A stretch of 64,000 bases of DNA from Streptomyces camelliae (GTDB lineage Bacteria; Actinomycetota; Actinomycetes; Streptomycetales; Streptomycetaceae): positions 5,270,001 to 5,334,000 of the forward strand of contig NZ_CP115300.1 in NCBI RefSeq assembly GCF_027625935.1, read 5' to 3'. Position 1 is the first letter of the stretch; every line of letters begins with the position of its first letter. This document shows, piece by piece, positions 33,953-42,360 of this stretch. The notes under the pieces were generated by a model, which was not told the DNA's origin, did no database searches, and was given only the letters and a program-made list of their open reading frames with translations. A program made the translations under genes and the position numbers.

Positions 33953-34309
33953 GTGCGTCAGATTCCCGTCGACACTGCCGGTGCGGTCGTGATGGTCGCC
34001 AAGTCCCCGCAGGTCAAGGTGCGTGACCGTCGTACCGGCGAGATCGCCACCGACACGGAGACCGGGGCGAAGCTGATGACGGTGGACGTGATGTTCGCGG
34101 CGAACGAGGAGGTGGAGATCCTGTCCATCACCGTCCCGGAGCCCGGGATCACCGGCGAGCTGGCCATGGGCACGCCGGTCGCGCTCACCGGTCTGATCGC
34201 CCGGCCGTGGGAGAACGACTTCAACGGTCAGAAGCGGCACGGCATCGCGTTCCGCGCGGTTGCGGTGACCTCGCTCGCCGCCGCCGCCGCAGGGCCCAAG
34301 GCGGCCTGA
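33953..34309 (+). CDS. SCO3933-family regulatory-type protein
   Basis: 118 aa from GTG 33953 (AGAGGAG eight nt upstream). All-beta OB-fold-like pattern (VRQIPVDTAGAVVMVAKSPQVKVRDRRTG, KLMTVDVMFAANEEVEILSITVPEPGI, PVALTGLIARPWENDFNGQKRHGIAFRA). Proteins of this kind open the transfer operon of many AICEs and are annotated from memory as SCO3933-family regulatory proteins. An OB-like fold suggests nucleic-acid binding, but its role is not established. Confidence 0.75.
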   Translation: MRQIPVDTAGAVVMVAKSPQVKVRDRRTGEIATDTETGAKLMTVDVMFAANEEVEILSITVPEPGITGELAMGTPVALTGLIARPWENDFNGQKRHGIAFRAVAVTSLAAAAAGPKAA

Positions 34310-34311
34310 TC

Positions 34312-35667
34312 ATGACCAGTTTCACGGTCGTCCTGGTGCTGGTCGCCGTCGCCGTGGGTCTCCTGCGGTGGCGGCGCCCCGCCTGGTACTGGTTGACCTT
34401 TGGGGTCACGCTGGCCGTGGTGCGGGTGCTGGTCCGGTACGGCTCCGTCATGGACGCGTGCGGGTTAACCGTGCCGCCCGCGCGGTGGCGGCTCGCTCTC
34501 GCCCGTGCCACCAACCGACCGATACCGGAGCCCCGTTCCCCGCGCATCCTGCGGCTGCGGCCGACTCGTACCGGCCTGGTCCTACGGCTCAAGCTCCGTC
34601 CCGGACAGGACGCCTTCGACATCGCCGCCGCCTCGGACCGGCTCCGGCACTCGTTCTCCATGTACGGCGTGACCTCGCGGGAGCTGCGCTCCGGCGTCGT
34701 AGAGGTGCGAATGACCGGCTACGACGTGCTCAAGCGGGTGCAGATGCCGACCGAGACCGACACCCGGCCGATGCGGGTACCGGTCGCCCTGCGACAGGAC
34801 GGCTCGGTCCACTACCGCGACTACCGGGCGATACCCCACGCGCTCACCCTCGGCGCCACGGAGTCCGGCAAGTCCGTCTACCAGCGCAATCTGGTTGCCG
34901 GACTCGCGCCCATGGACGTCGCCCTCATCGGCATCGACTGCAAGCAGGGGGTTGAACTGTTCCCGCTGGCCCGCCGGTTCTCCGCACTGGCCGACGATCC
35001 CGACACCGCCGCCGAGGTGCTCGACGCGCTCGTGGTCCGGATGGAGCGCACCTATCAGGTTATCCGGGCTCAGCAGCGGATCACCGCCGACGTGCCGGAC
35101 GCGGAGATCGCCGCCGATATCTGGGACCTGCCCGATCACCTGCGCCCGGTCCCGGTCGTGGTCCTGGTCGATGAGGTCGCTGAACTCGCCTTGTACGCGA
35201 GCAAGGAGGAGGAGAAGCGCCGGGACCGCATCATCACCGCCCTGGTCCGCCTCGCCCAGCTCGGCCGCGCAGCCGGCATCTACCTCGAAATCTGCGGCCA
35301 GCGCTTCGGCTCCGAACTCGGCAAGGGCATCACCATGCTCCGCGCCCAGCTCACCGGCCGCACCGCCCACCGCGTCAACGACGAGTCATCCGCCAACATG
35401 GCCTTCGGCGACATCGCCCCGGACGCCGTCCTCGCAGCCATCCAGATCCCGGCCGAGATGCGGGGGCTCGCCATCTCGGGCGACTCCTCCGGAGGGTGGC
35501 ACCGCATCCGTGCTCCGCACACCTCGCTCCGCCAGGCCGTGAACATCTGCAACCGGCACGCCGACCGGACCCCGGACCTGCCCGAGCTGGCCCCGTTCCG
35601 GCCTGCCCTCTCCGCCTCGGCCGCAGCTCCCGTGCCGCTGGCCAAGGTTTCCTCAGCCACCGGCTGA
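34312..35667 (+). CDS. traSA: FtsK/SpoIIIE-type DNA translocase, TraSA-like
   Basis: 451 aa. Two N-terminal membrane helices (VVLVLVAVAVGLLRW, YWLTFGVTLAVVRVLV), then the motor domain with Walker A GATESGKS (181-188) and Walker B VVVLVDEVAEL (281-291), and the arginine-finger-type region GQRFGSELGKG. Single hexameric translocases of this class move double-stranded plasmid or AICE DNA into the recipient at hyphal contact, without relaxase or type IV system. Start is two nt after the previous stop. Principal transfer gene of the element. Confidence 0.9.
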   Translation: MTSFTVVLVLVAVAVGLLRWRRPAWYWLTFGVTLAVVRVLVRYGSVMDACGLTVPPARWRLALARATNRPIPEPRSPRILRLRPTRTGLVLRLKLRPGQDAFDIAAASDRLRHSFSMYGVTSRELRSGVVEVRMTGYDVLKRVQMPTETDTRPMRVPVALRQDGSVHYRDYRAIPHALTLGATESGKSVYQRNLVAGLAPMDVALIGIDCKQGVELFPLARRFSALADDPDTAAEVLDALVVRMERTYQVIRAQQRITADVPDAEIAADIWDLPDHLRPVPVVVLVDEVAELALYASKEEEKRRDRIITALVRLAQLGRAAGIYLEICGQRFGSELGKGITMLRAQLTGRTAHRVNDESSANMAFGDIAPDAVLAAIQIPAEMRGLAISGDSSGGWHRIRAPHTSLRQAVNICNRHADRTPDLPELAPFRPALSASAAAPVPLAKVSSATG

Positions 35668-35751
35668 TCTCTCTCGGACACCCCCGGTCGGCGCGACTGC
35701 CTTCGCGCCAGGTCCCTACCCCCGCCATGCCCAAAGAACGGAGAACCCGTC

Positions 35752-35955
35752 GTGTGCCCGAACTGCGAGGACTTCGCCCGGACCGTGCTCCTGCTTGGTC
35801 AACTTGCCTTGTACGCCGACATGGTTGGCGCCGACCTCGACTTCGTGGAAGCTGTCGGCGCGTCCCTCGCCGTCTCGCTTCCCGAGCCGCCGCTCGGCAC
35901 GTTCCCGTCCGGCTACGACCCCGACGGCGGCCCCGCCTATCCCGGTGACTCCTGA
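35752..35955 (+). CDS. Small AICE transfer-operon protein
   Basis: 67 aa from GTG 35752 (CGGAGA upstream), MCPNCEDFARTVLLLGQLALYADMVGADL, one N-terminal Cys pair and an acidic, Pro-rich tail. Its stop overlaps the start of the next gene (TGATG). No defined family; short proteins of this kind recur between traSA and spd genes. Confidence 0.65.
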   Translation: MCPNCEDFARTVLLLGQLALYADMVGADLDFVEAVGASLAVSLPEPPLGTFPSGYDPDGGPAYPGDS

Positions 35956-36647
35956 TGGGTGCCCGTCACGGCCTCCGTGTCGACGCGGTCCTGGTTCAGG
36001 CCGTCATCGCTGGTGCCCTGTCCTTCGCCCACCTGCACGATCTCGCCTCCGCTGCCGGACAGAACGGCTGGAAGGCGTGGGCCTACCCGGTCAGTGTCGA
36101 CCTGCTCATGGTCGCGGCTTGGCGGCGGCTGCGCAGTGAGGGACCGTCCCGGCTGGCCTGGTGCTGGTTCGTTGTCGCGCTGTTCGCGTCGCTCGGCGCC
36201 AACGTCGCCACGGCAGGGTTCCTCGACCTGGCCGACCCGCCCGCCCTGCTCCGCCTCGGCATCGCAGGATGGCCCGCGCTCGCCTTCCTCGGCGGAACGC
36301 TCCTTGCGCACTCGTCGGCTGCGGAGTCGGGGCCCGTTCCGCCGGCACCCGTCGCGGACGCGGAGGAGTCCGTGCCTCCGGCCGAGCAGCCGGTCCCGGA
36401 CGCCGAACGCGCGTCGGTCACGGGAGCTGTACCCGAGCCAGGCCCAGCCCTCGCTTCTCCGGACCAGGCTCCCGCCCCGGCCCCTGCCACTGCTCCTGCG
36501 GTCCCCGCCGTTCTGCTCGACCACGCCCGCAAGGTCGCCGACGAGTACCGCATCCGCACCGGATCTCCGATCGACACGGACACCCTGCGCTCCCGCCTCG
36601 GCGTCCCGCCCCACCTCGCCGACGCCATCGCCGCCCACCTGACCTGA
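35955..36647 (+). CDS. DUF2637-type Spd membrane protein
   Basis: 230 aa. Four hydrophobic segments in the first 120 residues (VQAVIAGALSFAHLHDLA, WAYPVSVDLLMVAAW, LAWCWFVVALFASLGANVATAGFL, LLRLGIAGWPALAFLGGTLLAH), a Pro/Ala/Glu-rich linker, and a C-terminal helix-turn-helix-like end (YRIRTGSPIDTDTLRSRLGVPPHLADAIAAHL). DUF2637 proteins are the SpdB/SpdA-like spread factors of Streptomyces plasmids and AICEs, thought to act in spread of the element along the recipient mycelium. Coupled to the previous gene. Confidence 0.8.
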   Translation: MGARHGLRVDAVLVQAVIAGALSFAHLHDLASAAGQNGWKAWAYPVSVDLLMVAAWRRLRSEGPSRLAWCWFVVALFASLGANVATAGFLDLADPPALLRLGIAGWPALAFLGGTLLAHSSAAESGPVPPAPVADAEESVPPAEQPVPDAERASVTGAVPEPGPALASPDQAPAPAPATAPAVPAVLLDHARKVADEYRIRTGSPIDTDTLRSRLGVPPHLADAIAAHLT

Positions 36648-36667
36648 CCAGCAAGAGAGGTAGACCG

Positions 36668-36862
36668 ATGACCCCTGACCCGGCCGACCTGACCGCCTCC
36701 GACTACCTCGACGGCGCCCGCGAGATGGCCGCCGCCAACCGGCCCTTCCTCGCCCACCTGCTTGCCGAGGAAGCCGCCCAGCGCACCGCAGACCCGGCCA
36801 CCGCCGCCGGTATCCGCGCCAGCTTCCCCGCCCCGACCACGACCCGAGAGGAGACCGACTGA
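36668..36862 (+). CDS. Small hypothetical protein of transfer operon
   Basis: 64 aa, ATG 36668 after GAGAGGTAG. Helical, with ASDYLDGAREMAAANRPFLAHLLAEEAAQRTAD. Lies between two spread genes; no domain recognised. Confidence 0.65.
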   Translation: MTPDPADLTASDYLDGAREMAAANRPFLAHLLAEEAAQRTADPATAAGIRASFPAPTTTREETD

Positions 36863-36863
36863 C

Positions 36864-37055
36864 ATGCCCGCCCGCGACCACTTCCACTCCGTCATGCACA
36901 TCGGCCCGGTGCAGATCGGCACGCACCGCGACCGCCACGGCCAGACCAAGCACGCCGCCGTGTGCACCTCCGACGGCTGCGGCTGGTCCTCCGACTACTC
37001 CAGCCAGTCCGCCGCCCAGCTCGCCGCCCGCACCCACCGCTGCCGCATCCGCTAG
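36864..37055 (+). CDS. Mobile element transfer protein
   Basis: 63 aa starting MPARDHFHSVMHIGPVQIGTHRDRHG, with Cys residues in AAVCTSDGCGWSSDY and a final HRC. This is the small, highly conserved protein that accompanies spd genes in AICEs and is usually named mobile element transfer protein. Possibly a zinc-binding accessory of spread. Preceded by GAGAGGAG. Confidence 0.8.
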   Translation: MPARDHFHSVMHIGPVQIGTHRDRHGQTKHAAVCTSDGCGWSSDYSSQSAAQLAARTHRCRIR

Positions 37056-37067
37056 GAGGTCACCGCC

Positions 37068-37223
37068 ATGCAGGTCCCGCTCTGGTTCGCGCTGCTCGTC
37101 GTCGGCTACCTCGGCGTCAAGCTCATCCGCCCACCCGCCTGGCTCATCGCCGTACTCCTGCTCGGCGGCTTCCTCCTCGCCCACAGCGTCCTCGCCCCGG
37201 CCATCAACGCCCTCGTCAAGTAG
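37068..37223 (+). CDS. SpdD-like small membrane protein
   Basis: 51 aa, MQVPLWFALLVVGYLGVKLI then PAWLIAVLLLGGFLLAHSVLAPAI: two membrane helices and little else. Ribosome site GGAGGT. Position between the mobile-element transfer protein and the next membrane protein matches the tiny spread proteins of pSAM2 and pIJ101 relatives. Confidence 0.7.
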   Translation: MQVPLWFALLVVGYLGVKLIRPPAWLIAVLLLGGFLLAHSVLAPAINALVK

Positions 37224-37247
37224 CCCGCCCGCGAGAGGAGATCACCC

Positions 37248-37565
37248 ATGTTCCGCCCGAAGATCCCCACCATGCCGATGCCGACGGGCCTCAGCACCCC
37301 GCCCGCCTTCGTCGAGCCGACCAACGTCACCCGGCACGCAGAGACCCCGCCGGCCGCCCCGCCGACTCCGACGCCGTCCCGGCCCACGGTCCAGCTCACC
37401 CCTGGCACCGCCCTCGCCCTCGTCGGCGGCGGCACGGCCGTCGTCCTGGTCCTCGGCGCCGTCCTGGTCTCCCTGCTCCTGGCGGTCGCCATCACCGGCG
37501 CATCGGTCGCCGTCTGCGCGGTCGTCCTGCGCTCCCTGCTCGCCTCCGACGCCAAGCGCCGCTGA
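37248..37565 (+). CDS. Spd-type spread membrane protein
   Basis: 105 aa. A Pro/Thr-rich N-terminus is followed by two adjacent membrane helices (GTALALVGGGTAVVLVLGAVLVSLLLAVAITGASVAVCAVVL) and a basic tail. Ribosome site GAGAGGAG. Last of the spread genes before the replication initiator. Confidence 0.7.
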   Translation: MFRPKIPTMPMPTGLSTPPAFVEPTNVTRHAETPPAAPPTPTPSRPTVQLTPGTALALVGGGTAVVLVLGAVLVSLLLAVAITGASVAVCAVVLRSLLASDAKRR

Positions 37566-37653
37566 CCGGCACCCGGGCGGCCTCGATACCGCCAAGCATC
37601 CGCCGCCCGGGAGCCGTCCCTGCCCGATCTCGCAACCGGAAGGAACCCCAAGC

Positions 37654-39072
37654 ATGGCCCACCGCGCCTCACCCGCGACACCTAGTGCGCCCATGCCCGA
37701 CACATTGCTCGACCCGATCACCCTCGGGGACGTGCTCCGGGTGGCCTCGGCCTCCGACTACGCCCGCTGGGAAGACCAGATCCGCCGCACCGGTGGCTGC
37801 TCCGACCCTATCCACCTCACCGGCTGGGTCCTCCACAAGGACAAGACCAGCGGCGAGACCCTGCACCACTACTCCACCGAGAACGAGCCGGGCGGACGCC
37901 TCCGCCTCGCCTGCGGCAACCGTCGCGCCTCCCGCTGCCCGTCCTGCGCCTGGACCTACTCGGGCGACACCTACCACCTGATCCGCGCCGGCCTGGCCGG
38001 TGACGACCGCCGCGACATCCCCGCCACCGTCCGCGATCACCCGCGCGTCTTCGCCACCCTCACGGCCCCCTCGTTCGGCCCGGTCCACAACCGCCCCGAT
38101 CACGGCGCCTGCCGCTGCGGCACCCCGCATGCGCCCGACGCCCCGGAGCTGGGCACCGCCCTCGACCCGGACAGCTACGACTACGCGGGCGCCGTGCTGT
38201 TCAACAACCACGCCGGACAACTCTGGCAGCGCTTCACCACCCGACTCCGCCGCGAACTCGCCGCCCGCGCCAGCCTGCCTCGCCGGGAACTGGCCGAACA
38301 CCTTCGCGTCTCGTACGGCAAGGTCGCCGAGTTCCAGAAGCGCGGGGCCCTGCATTTCCACGCCGTCGTACGCCTCGACGGCCCGGAGGGGCCCGGGACA
38401 CCCCCGCCCGCGTGGGCCACGGTCGACCTACTCACGGACGCGCTACGTGCCGCCGCAGCGCACTCGTACACGTCCGTCTCGGTCCCGGCTGCCGGTGACG
38501 AGCCCGCCCGTACCTTCCGCTGGGGCCGACAGCTCGACGTCCGCCCGGTCAAGGCCTTCGGTGACGACTCCGACATCACCGAACAGGCCGTCGCCTCGTA
38601 CGTGGCCAAGTACGCCACCAAGGCCGCCGAGAACACTGGCACCCTCGACCGCCGCATCGGTGAACTCTCCGAACTCGACCGCCACCAGGTCCCCGACCAC
38701 GCCCGACGGCTCATCACCGCATGCCGCGACCTGGACAGCCTGTACCCGGACCGGCGCCTCTGGGCCTGGGCACACATGCTCGGCTTCCGCGGGCACTTCT
38801 CGTCCAAGTCGCGCACCTACTCCACCACCCTCGGCGCCCTCCGCCAGGAACGCGCCGACTACCGCGCCGCGCAGGAGGCATCCGCCCTCGGCCTCGACGA
38901 CCGCGAGCCGGACACCGTCCTCGTCCTGGCGGACTGGCAGTACGCCGGCCACGGCCACACCCCGGGCGAAGCCGCCCTCGCCACGACCATCGCCCGCGAT
39001 CTCCAACTCAACCGCGAGACCGCCCGCGATGCCCTGACCGACCAGCTCGCTCGCGAAGGAGCCGCAGCATGA
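37654..39072 (+). CDS. repSA: Replication initiator, RepSA-like
   Basis: 472-aa rolling-circle initiator. A Cys cluster (C87, C95, C98) lies in the N-terminal part. The HUH metal motif is seen as GALHFHAVVRLD (H234-F-H236), and the catalytic tyrosine motif as YVAKY (316-320). It should nick the double-strand origin of the excised circle to drive rolling-circle replication before transfer. The stop overlaps the xis start (ATGA), and xis overlaps int, so rep-xis-int form one operon, as in pSAM2. Confidence 0.88.
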   Translation: MAHRASPATPSAPMPDTLLDPITLGDVLRVASASDYARWEDQIRRTGGCSDPIHLTGWVLHKDKTSGETLHHYSTENEPGGRLRLACGNRRASRCPSCAWTYSGDTYHLIRAGLAGDDRRDIPATVRDHPRVFATLTAPSFGPVHNRPDHGACRCGTPHAPDAPELGTALDPDSYDYAGAVLFNNHAGQLWQRFTTRLRRELAARASLPRRELAEHLRVSYGKVAEFQKRGALHFHAVVRLDGPEGPGTPPPAWATVDLLTDALRAAAAHSYTSVSVPAAGDEPARTFRWGRQLDVRPVKAFGDDSDITEQAVASYVAKYATKAAENTGTLDRRIGELSELDRHQVPDHARRLITACRDLDSLYPDRRLWAWAHMLGFRGHFSSKSRTYSTTLGALRQERADYRAAQEASALGLDDREPDTVLVLADWQYAGHGHTPGEAALATTIARDLQLNRETARDALTDQLAREGAAA

Positions 39073-39257
39073 CCACCGTCACCGCCGAACTCCTGACCGT
39101 GCCGGAAGTCATGACTCGGCTGAAGCTCGGACGCTCCAAGGTCTACGACCTCATCCGGTCGCACCGCCTCGTCTCGATCAAGATTGACGGCGCCCGGCGG
39201 ATCCCCATTGACGCGGTCCGGGACTTCGTCCTCGGCCAGATGGAGGAGGCTGCCTGA
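39069..39257 (+). CDS. xis: Excisionase (Xis), MerR/AlpA-like HTH
   Basis: 62 aa, LLTVPEVMTRLKLGRSKVYDLIRSHRLVSIKIDGARRIPIDAVRDFV: a complete winged-helix excisionase fold (helix_turn_helix_17 type). Overlaps repSA by ATGA and its TGATG leads into int. Directs the integrase toward excision. Confidence 0.88.
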   Translation: MTTVTAELLTVPEVMTRLKLGRSKVYDLIRSHRLVSIKIDGARRIPIDAVRDFVLGQMEEAA

Positions 39258-40408
39258 TGGCCAGTCAGCGCAAGCGCAACCCGAACGGCGCCGGCACCAT
39301 CACCAAGCGCAAGGACGGCCGCTTTCAGTGCGCGGTCTACGTGCTCCAGCCGGACGGCACCCGCGCCCGCAAGTTCGCCTACGGCAAGACCTGGGCGGAG
39401 TGCGACGCCAAACGCCGTGAACTGCTCGACAAGGTGGACCAGGGCGTGCCCGTGCCCACCAAGTCAGCCAAGCTCTCGGAGTGGCTGCCGTACTGGCTGG
39501 ACAACGTCATCAAGCCCCGTCGGAAGCTCAGCACCTTCGACAAGTACGAGGCACACGTCCGCCTCTACCTGGTGCCGCTCCTCGGGGCCAAGCGACTCGA
39601 ATCACTCGGCGTCGCCGACGTCCGCCGGTTCCTCGTGCGCCTGGAGAAGGACACCACCGCCGCAACCGCCAAGGAATCACACCGAGTTCTGCGCTCCGCT
39701 CTGTCCTCCGCGTGCCGCGAAGAACTGATCACGCGCAACGTGGCCAAGCTCGTTGAGCCGCCCCGCACGGACACACCCGAGCTTCACCCCTGGACTCTGG
39801 ACGAGACGCTCGACTTCCTTGCCGCCTCCCGCAAGGACCCGCTCTACGCGGCCTTCGTGCTCGCCATCGCCATGGGCCTCCGTCGGGGAGAGATCGTCGG
39901 CCTCCGCTGGTCGGACGTCGACCTCGACAGCCGCGTCCTCTACGTCCGTCATCAGGTCCAGCGTCGCCGTGGCGTCCTGTACGACGACGACCCCAAGAGC
40001 CGCCGTCGCCGTGCCGTCCCGCTGCCCGCCCTCTGCATCGCGCCCCTGCGCTGGCAGCGCATGCGGCAGGCAGCCTCCCGTGCCAAGGCGGGGGAGAAGT
40101 GGCAGGGGTCGGACTACGTCTTCGCCACCCGGACCGGTCGGCCCGTCGAGCCGCGCAACCTCTACCGCTCCTTCACCCGCGTCGCCGAGTCCGCCGGCCT
40201 CCGCGTCATTCGCCTCCACGACGCCCGTCACGGCACCGCCACACTCCTCACGGCGGCCGGAGTCGCGCCCCGCGTCGTGATGGAGATCCTCGGCCACTCC
40301 CAGATCAGCATCACCATGGACGTCTACACCCACGTCGTCCAGGACACCCAGCGCGAGGCCATGAGCCACATGGACCGGCTGCTGCGGAGGCGCCCCGGTC
40401 GTCAGTGA
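39257..40408 (+). CDS. int: Site-specific tyrosine integrase of the AICE
   Basis: 383 aa, full length. Arm-binding N-terminus (1-60, KRNPNGAGTITKRKDGRFQCAVYV), SAM-like core-binding domain (70-170), catalytic domain with Arg in GLRRGE (209), H321-x-x-R324, H347 and nucleophile Tyr357 (DVYTHV). Located 76 bp from the tRNA-Arg gene whose 3' part is the attachment core. Followed by two direct repeats that may be arm sites and by a strong terminator. A near-identical but N-terminally truncated copy exists at 17506-18288. Confidence 0.95.
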   Translation: MASQRKRNPNGAGTITKRKDGRFQCAVYVLQPDGTRARKFAYGKTWAECDAKRRELLDKVDQGVPVPTKSAKLSEWLPYWLDNVIKPRRKLSTFDKYEAHVRLYLVPLLGAKRLESLGVADVRRFLVRLEKDTTAATAKESHRVLRSALSSACREELITRNVAKLVEPPRTDTPELHPWTLDETLDFLAASRKDPLYAAFVLAIAMGLRRGEIVGLRWSDVDLDSRVLYVRHQVQRRRGVLYDDDPKSRRRRAVPLPALCIAPLRWQRMRQAASRAKAGEKWQGSDYVFATRTGRPVEPRNLYRSFTRVAESAGLRVIRLHDARHGTATLLTAAGVAPRVVMEILGHSQISITMDVYTHVVQDTQREAMSHMDRLLRRRPGRQ

Positions 40409-40416
40409 CCGCCCCC

Positions 40417-40440
40417 GTTGATGTCAGAAGTAGATGTCAA
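40417..40440 (+). repeat. Putative integrase arm-type repeats, right end of AICE
   Basis: GTTGATGTCAG (40417-40427) and GTAGATGTCAA (40430-40440), matching the pairs at 23312 and 18308. Confidence 0.55.
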
Positions 40441-40480
40441 AGGGCCCTCACCTACGGAAATCCGTACGTGAGGGCCCTTT
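40439..40480. terminator. Strong terminator after int
   Basis: AAGGGCCCTCAC pairs with GTGAGGGCCCTT, with inner pairing of TACGGA and TCCGTA, and then TT. It separates the rep-xis-int operon from the convergent tRNA gene and may serve both directions. Confidence 0.85.
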
Positions 40481-40484
40481 GGCC

Positions 40485-40560
40485 TGGTGCCCCCGGCAGG
40501 ATTCGAACCTGCGACACCCGCTTTAGGAGAGCGGTGCTCTATCCCCTGAGCTACGAAGGC
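40485..40560 (-). tRNA. tRNA-Arg (anticodon CCT)
   Basis: 76 nt including an encoded CCA. Acceptor stem GCCTTCG pairs with CGGGGGC using G-T wobbles. The anticodon stem CCGCT/AGCGG encloses loop CTCCTAA with anticodon CCT, which reads AGG arginine codons. The T-arm has GGTTCGAATCC. Its 3' 45 nt form the integration core of the AICE; integration keeps the tRNA intact at this right junction. Confidence 0.97.
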
Positions 40561-40613
40561 GTGGTACTCGATCCACAGAGTACCGGATGGTGACCTGGGG
40601 GGTGGTCGGGTTG

Positions 40614-42251
40614 TCAGGTTGGGGGGATGGGGGTGAAGCGGGAGGCGGTGTGGAGGTCGGTCTGGATGTGGGCGGCGGTGGTGTGGAGGGCGGGGAGGAC
40701 GTCGGTCACGCAGGACTCCAGGGTGCGGCGGGCCGCGTGGGTGGCCACGCACACCGCGGCGACCGCTCGGCCCGCGCGGTCCCGTACCGGTACGGCGATG
40801 GAGCGCAGGCCCGACTCCAGTTCCTCGTCGGCGAGGGCGTAGCCCTGCGCGCGGATCTCCGGGAAGGCGGGGGAGTTGTCGGCCAGGAGGACGCGGCCGA
40901 GGGAGGTCGCGGTGGCGGGGAGGCGGGCGCCGACCGTGATGTGGACCGTGAGGACGCGGCTCGTGCCCGCTCCGGCCGTGTACTGGATCTCCGTGCCGTC
41001 TTCCGTCAGAAGCGCCATCGCCGTCGGTTCGTGCAGGCGGGCCGCCAGCGCGCGCAGGTGGGGTTCGGCCAGGTGGGGGAGTGTCGTACGGGAGAGGGGC
41101 GGGAAGCCGAGGTCGAGGACGCGGGGGGTGAGGGTGAAGGTGCGGTCCGGGTGCGCGCGTACCAGGCCCAGGTGTTCGTGTGTGAGGAGTGCGCGGCGGG
41201 CCGTGGCCCGGGACAGGCCCGTCGCCCGAGACACCTCCGTGAGCGGCAGGGCTGAGCGGCCCGCGCCGAACGCGGTCAGTACGGTCAGGCCGCGGGCCAG
41301 TGACTCCACGAAGTCCCGGCCCAGTTCGTGCTTCGACGCCGTCGTCCAGGTTGCCAGGCCTGACGGTGGTGGGCCCGGCTCGGGCGGCGGTGCCGTGCGC
41401 AGGTCCGCCTCCATCGCCGCCACCGCCGTACGCAGGCGGGGCAGGAGGCTGGTGCGCAGGTCGGCCGCCGAGTGCCGGCTGGTGTGGCTGACCACGCTCG
41501 CCACGCACACCGGTCGGCCGGTGGCCGGGTCCCGTACCGGTACGGAGACCGCGACCAGCCCCGGTTCGATCAGCTGGTCGTCCAGCGCCCAGCCGTCCCG
41601 GCGGGCCCGTTCCACCCGCTCCGTGAAAGCGGCCTCGTCGTCTCCGGCTGTCTGCTGGGGCGGTACGGCGGGGAAGGCCGTACCCTGCGGGTCCGCGGCC
41701 CGGCGTGCGCGCCAGCGTGCCCAGTCCGGCTCGGTCCAGCCGGTCGCGAACAGCGGTCCGGGCGCGGTGCGTTCGACGGGGAGGAGGTCGCCGATGCGGA
41801 AGCTCACCGACAGCGCGCGGCGGCGGGTGGCCTGGTGGATGAAGCGGATGCCGTCGAGGTCGGCGACCGCGAGGGACACCGACTCGTCCAGTTCGTCGGC
41901 GAGGGCGTCGGCGTGCGCGCCGAGCAGGGCGGGCAGGCGCAGGGCGGCCAGATAGGCGTTGCCCAGCTCCATCACGCGGGGAGCCAGTACGACGTCCCGG
42001 GCGTCCAGGCGGACGTAGCCCATGCGGGCCAGGGTCGCGGTGATCCGGTCGACCGTGGACCGGGCGAGCCCGGTGGCCCGCTCCAGCGCGCTCGGGCTCA
42101 GCGTGCCGCCCGCCTCGGTCAGCCGCCGCAGCACCCCCACCCCACGCATCAGCGGCCCGACCGCTTCCCCGGGTGGGCCGGTCACCTCGACAGAGCCCTC
42201 GGCAGCGGCGGCGGCAGCGCCTTCGGCGTCCAGTGCGGGGTTCGCGGGCAT
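40614..42251 (-). CDS. Tandem IclR-type regulator (two IclR units)
   Basis: About 545 aa, twice the usual IclR size. The first winged helix is at about residues 40-90 (RGVGVLRRLTEAGGTLSPSALERATGLARSTVDRITATLARMGYV) followed by an IclR effector domain. A second helix is at about 320-365 (ARGLTVLTAFGAGRSALPLTEVSRATGLSRATARRALLTHEHLGLV) with its own effector domain (VLTVHITVGARLPATATSLGRVLLA). ATG 42251 has GGAGAG just upstream. Internal duplication would allow one chain to act like a dimer of dimers. Such double IclR proteins often control aromatic catabolism; no target genes adjoin it here. Confidence 0.85.
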   Translation of the reverse strand: MPANPALDAEGAAAAAAEGSVEVTGPPGEAVGPLMRGVGVLRRLTEAGGTLSPSALERATGLARSTVDRITATLARMGYVRLDARDVVLAPRVMELGNAYLAALRLPALLGAHADALADELDESVSLAVADLDGIRFIHQATRRRALSVSFRIGDLLPVERTAPGPLFATGWTEPDWARWRARRAADPQGTAFPAVPPQQTAGDDEAAFTERVERARRDGWALDDQLIEPGLVAVSVPVRDPATGRPVCVASVVSHTSRHSAADLRTSLLPRLRTAVAAMEADLRTAPPPEPGPPPSGLATWTTASKHELGRDFVESLARGLTVLTAFGAGRSALPLTEVSRATGLSRATARRALLTHEHLGLVRAHPDRTFTLTPRVLDLGFPPLSRTTLPHLAEPHLRALAARLHEPTAMALLTEDGTEIQYTAGAGTSRVLTVHITVGARLPATATSLGRVLLADNSPAFPEIRAQGYALADEELESGLRSIAVPVRDRAGRAVAAVCVATHAARRTLESCVTDVLPALHTTAAHIQTDLHTASRFTPIPPT

Positions 42252-42360
42252 CAGCTCTCCGGTACGGCATTCGGGCACGCCTACGGTAAACCGTGCCCGC
42301 CTCCCGCTCGCCGCCTCCGACGCAACCCCCGCCCGCCGGACTCCCCTCCCCCACCTGCTC

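Larger units (their letters stand above)
23183..40529. mobile_element. pSAM2-like AICE integrated in tRNA-Arg(CCT)
   Basis: A 17.3-kb element bounded by identical 45-bp att copies. It contains, left to right, accessory genes (GntR regulators, small coupled genes, XRE-ImmA, DUF4145, reverse transcriptase plus 2TM-NUDIX), then the pSAM2-type backbone: Pif-like NUDIX, KorSA-like GntR, SCO3933-like protein, TraSA-like FtsK, Spd proteins, RepSA-like initiator, Xis and Int. All backbone frames are intact, so excision, rolling-circle replication and conjugal transfer of double-stranded DNA are plausible. Confidence 0.9.

Noticed and set aside
40402..42354. 650-aa Pro/Arg-rich frame overlapping the IclR gene
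   Set aside because: Out-of-frame reading of the double IclR gene; its end also crosses the tRNA gene.
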